DNA from: DASUBV01 sp035763085
GTDB taxonomy: Bacteria > Actinomycetota > Actinomycetes > Streptosporangiales > Streptosporangiaceae
Reading direction: 5' to 3'
NCBI GenBank assembly: GCA_035763085.1
Contig: DASUBV010000167.1
Span: 1 to 15,806, forward strand
DNA length: 15,806 nucleotides
Shown piece by piece: positions 14,798 through 15,806 of this stretch; the stretch's first letter is position 1; every line of letters begins with the position of its first letter. Under the pieces are notes generated by a model. The model was not told where the DNA came from and searched no databases. It saw only the letters and a program-made list of their open reading frames with translations. Position numbers and translations under genes: made by a program.

Positions 14798-14871
14798 AGG
14801 GCAGTAGCTCAATTGGCTAGAGTCCCGGTCTCCAAAACCGGCGGTTGGGGGTTCGAGTCCCTCCTGCCCTG
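14798..14871 (+). tRNA. trnW: tRNA-Trp (anticodon CCA)
   Basis: The acceptor stem AGGGCAG (14798-14804) pairs with CTGCCCT (14864-14870), with G at 14871 as discriminator. The anticodon stem CCGGT/ACCGG (14825-14829 and 14837-14841) closes the loop CTCCAAA, giving anticodon CCA at 14832-14834, which reads UGG. The D-arm TAGCTCAATTGGCTAGA and the TTCGAGT T-loop are standard. The 3' CCA is not encoded. tRNA-Trp just upstream of secE is a familiar actinobacterial arrangement. Confidence 0.96.
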
Positions 14872-14880
14872 CGAGTGCGG

Positions 14881-14897
14881 CCCGTGAACCTCACGGG
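14881..14897 (+). terminator. Perfect 7-bp hairpin after tRNA-Trp
   Basis: CCCGTGA (14881-14887), a 3-nt loop ACC, and TCACGGG (14891-14897) form a perfect stem 9 nt after the tRNA end. There is no T-run, so it may be a partial terminator or a processing signal that frees the tRNA from a tRNA-secE transcript. secE starts 46 nt further on. Confidence 0.5.
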
Positions 14898-14943
14898 AAG
14901 ATGGCGGCGCCAGCCGACAATAGATCGTTGCTCAGGTGAGGAC

Positions 14944-15195
14944 ATGGCGACTCAGACTCGTGGCTCGGCCGCCGAGAAGGCAGCTAAGCCCGGCCGTCCG
15001 GCCAAGCAGGACCGGGTAACCCCGGCCCGGTTCGTCCGGGAGGTCGTCCAGGAACTGCGGAAGGTCGTCTGGCCAACCCGTAAGGAACTGGTCACGTACA
15101 CGACCGTGGCACTGGTGTTCATCCTCATCATGGTGGCGATCGTCACGAGCCTGGACTACGGGTTCACCAAGCTGGTGTTTGCCGTCTTCGGCTGA
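14944..15195 (+). CDS. secE: Preprotein translocase subunit SecE
   Basis: An 83-residue small single-span subunit of the SecYEG channel that clamps SecY. Residues 1-26 are a polar, Lys-rich tail. The conserved amphipathic helix is FVREVVQELRKVVWPTRKEL (30-49), with the diagnostic VVWPTRKEL, followed by a membrane segment at about 54-75 and a short C-terminus. Its length is normal for Gram-positive SecE. ATG 14944 is preceded by AGGTGAGG (14934-14941), a good ribosome binding site; the frame opens upstream only across the tRNA gene and is rejected there. The secE-nusG order is near-universal in bacteria and supports the call. Confidence 0.96.
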   Translation: MATQTRGSAAEKAAKPGRPAKQDRVTPARFVREVVQELRKVVWPTRKELVTYTTVALVFILIMVAIVTSLDYGFTKLVFAVFG

Positions 15196-15216
15196 GGTCG
15201 CGACTAGCCGGGCCGG

Positions 15217-15248
15217 GCTCCGCGATCATGAGGTCGCGGTTGCGGAGC
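15217..15248 (+). repeat. Inverted repeat in the secE-nusG spacer
   Basis: GCTCCGC (15217-15223) pairs exactly with GCGGAGC (15242-15248). An alternative inner stem CCGCGA/TCGCGG (15220-15225 and 15234-15239) shares bases with it, so two folds compete. A direct repeat TGAGGTCGCG occurs at 15193-15202 and 15229-15238. No T-run follows. This is most of what the 135-nt spacer contains besides the nusG ribosome binding site (GGAGAG, 15315-15320). Confidence 0.6.
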
Positions 15249-15330
15249 TTGCCGCTACCGGGGGTCTGATCGCCGTACGCCCGGGCACCGCCGGGTGATC
15301 GCGCAGGAAGAGCTGGAGAGAAGAGTAACC

Positions 15331-15806
15331 GTGTCCGAGTCCGAACTGCCGGTGGGCGAGCCGTCGGCCGAGCACCCGATGACCGGCGAGGCCGCGCAGG
15401 CCGATGCTGCCGGGGACAGTGCGGCTGATCGCGAGCCTGAGCTGTCCGCGCTGCTGGCCGAGCCCGAGGCTGCCCAGCAGGCGGAGGCGGAGGCGGAGGT
15501 GGACCACGCCGGGGAGCCGGAGTCGCCCGAGGCCGCTGAGCCGGGGGACGACGCGGACGCGGACGCCGACCCGGTCATCGAGTTCAAGACCGAGCTGCGC
15601 ATGCTGCCGGGCGACTGGTACGTCGTGCACTCCTACGCCGGCTACGAGAACCGGGTCCGCACCAACCTGGAGAGCCGGACGCAGTCGCTGAACATGGAGG
15701 ATTACATCTTCCAGATCGAGGTCCCCACGCACGAGGTGATCGAGATCAAGGGCGGCAAGCGCCAGCAGGTGCAGGAGAAGGTCCTGCCCGGCTACATCCT
15801 GGTCCG
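15331..15806 (+). CDS. nusG: Transcription elongation/antitermination factor NusG (5' part, cut by window end)
   Basis: The first 158 codons are present and the gene runs off the window. NusG binds RNA polymerase and links it to Rho or ribosomes. Residues 1-85 are an acidic, Glu/Asp/Ala-rich extension (AEAEAEVD, DDADADADP), a feature I associate with actinobacterial NusG. The NGN domain begins at about 95 with DWYVVHSYAGYENRVRTNLE (95-114) and continues through EDYIFQIEVPTHEV and KVLPGYILV. The C-terminal KOW domain is beyond the window. The GTG at 15331 has GGAGAG at 15315-15320. It lies 135 nt after secE, as expected for a secE-nusG unit. Confidence 0.96.
   Translation, partial: MSESELPVGEPSAEHPMTGEAAQADAAGDSAADREPELSALLAEPEAAQQAEAEAEVDHAGEPESPEAAEPGDDADADADPVIEFKTELRMLPGDWYVVHSYAGYENRVRTNLESRTQSLNMEDYIFQIEVPTHEVIEIKGGKRQQVQEKVLPGYILV

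Noticed and set aside
14845..14943. Upstream extension of the secE frame
   Set aside because: It begins inside tRNA-Trp; ATG 14944 has a good ribosome binding site and gives normal SecE length.
1..15806. CRISPR arrays, insertion sequences, phage genes or integration sites
   Set aside because: No regularly spaced repeats, transposase or integrase motifs were seen. tRNA-Trp is intact with no integrase nearby and no second copy of its 3' end noticed.

Overview
The window is very GC-rich and the genes are tightly packed, with GTG starts, four-base ATGA/GTGA gene overlaps and codons ending in G or C. The gene order (murB, adenosine deaminase, aspartate aminotransferase, tRNA-Trp, secE, nusG) points to a high-GC actinobacterium in the broad Streptomyces/Streptosporangiales range. 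I recall the same core order from streptomycetes, but could not check it. The species cannot be named from sequence alone.

Bases 1-10981 are one plus-strand, apparently single-operon Tad/Flp-type pilus (type IVc, T2SS-like) locus. The order is: a SAF-domain CpaB/RcpC-like membrane protein; a TadZ/CpaE-like MinD-fold protein with an altered Walker A and a ~480-residue Pro-rich tail; the TadA/CpaF assembly ATPase; the TadB and TadC inner-membrane platform proteins; a short Flp-like pilin; two TadE-like pseudopilins; a TadG-like pseudopilin; and a large membrane protein joining a LysM-like domain, a degenerate NTPase-like region and a SARP-type winged helix with a BTAD repeat domain. Gaps range from overlaps of a few bases to 44 nt, so translation is probably coupled. 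No secretin, pilotin or prepilin peptidase is present. The first two fit a Gram-positive envelope; the peptidase must be encoded elsewhere.

Bases 10982-12217 hold a hairpin-containing spacer and murB (peptidoglycan precursor synthesis). murB converges on, and overlaps by 11 bp, an adenosine deaminase-family gene on the minus strand (12207-13292). Upstream of that, and probably co-transcribed with it, is a class I aspartate aminotransferase (minus, 13362-14582).

Bases 14583-15806 hold a divergent spacer with a candidate promoter, tRNA-Trp(CCA), secE, a structured spacer, and the first 158 codons of nusG, which runs off the window end. These are core translation, secretion and transcription genes.

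The most unusual item is the last gene of the pilus operon. Its sequence supports a model with a LysM-like domain and a His-rich linker outside the membrane and a DNA-binding-type SARP/BTAD module in the cytoplasm, which could link pilus or cell-wall state to gene expression. A second pattern is that all three longer pseudopilins end in a cysteine encoded by TGC TGA at the junction with the next gene.
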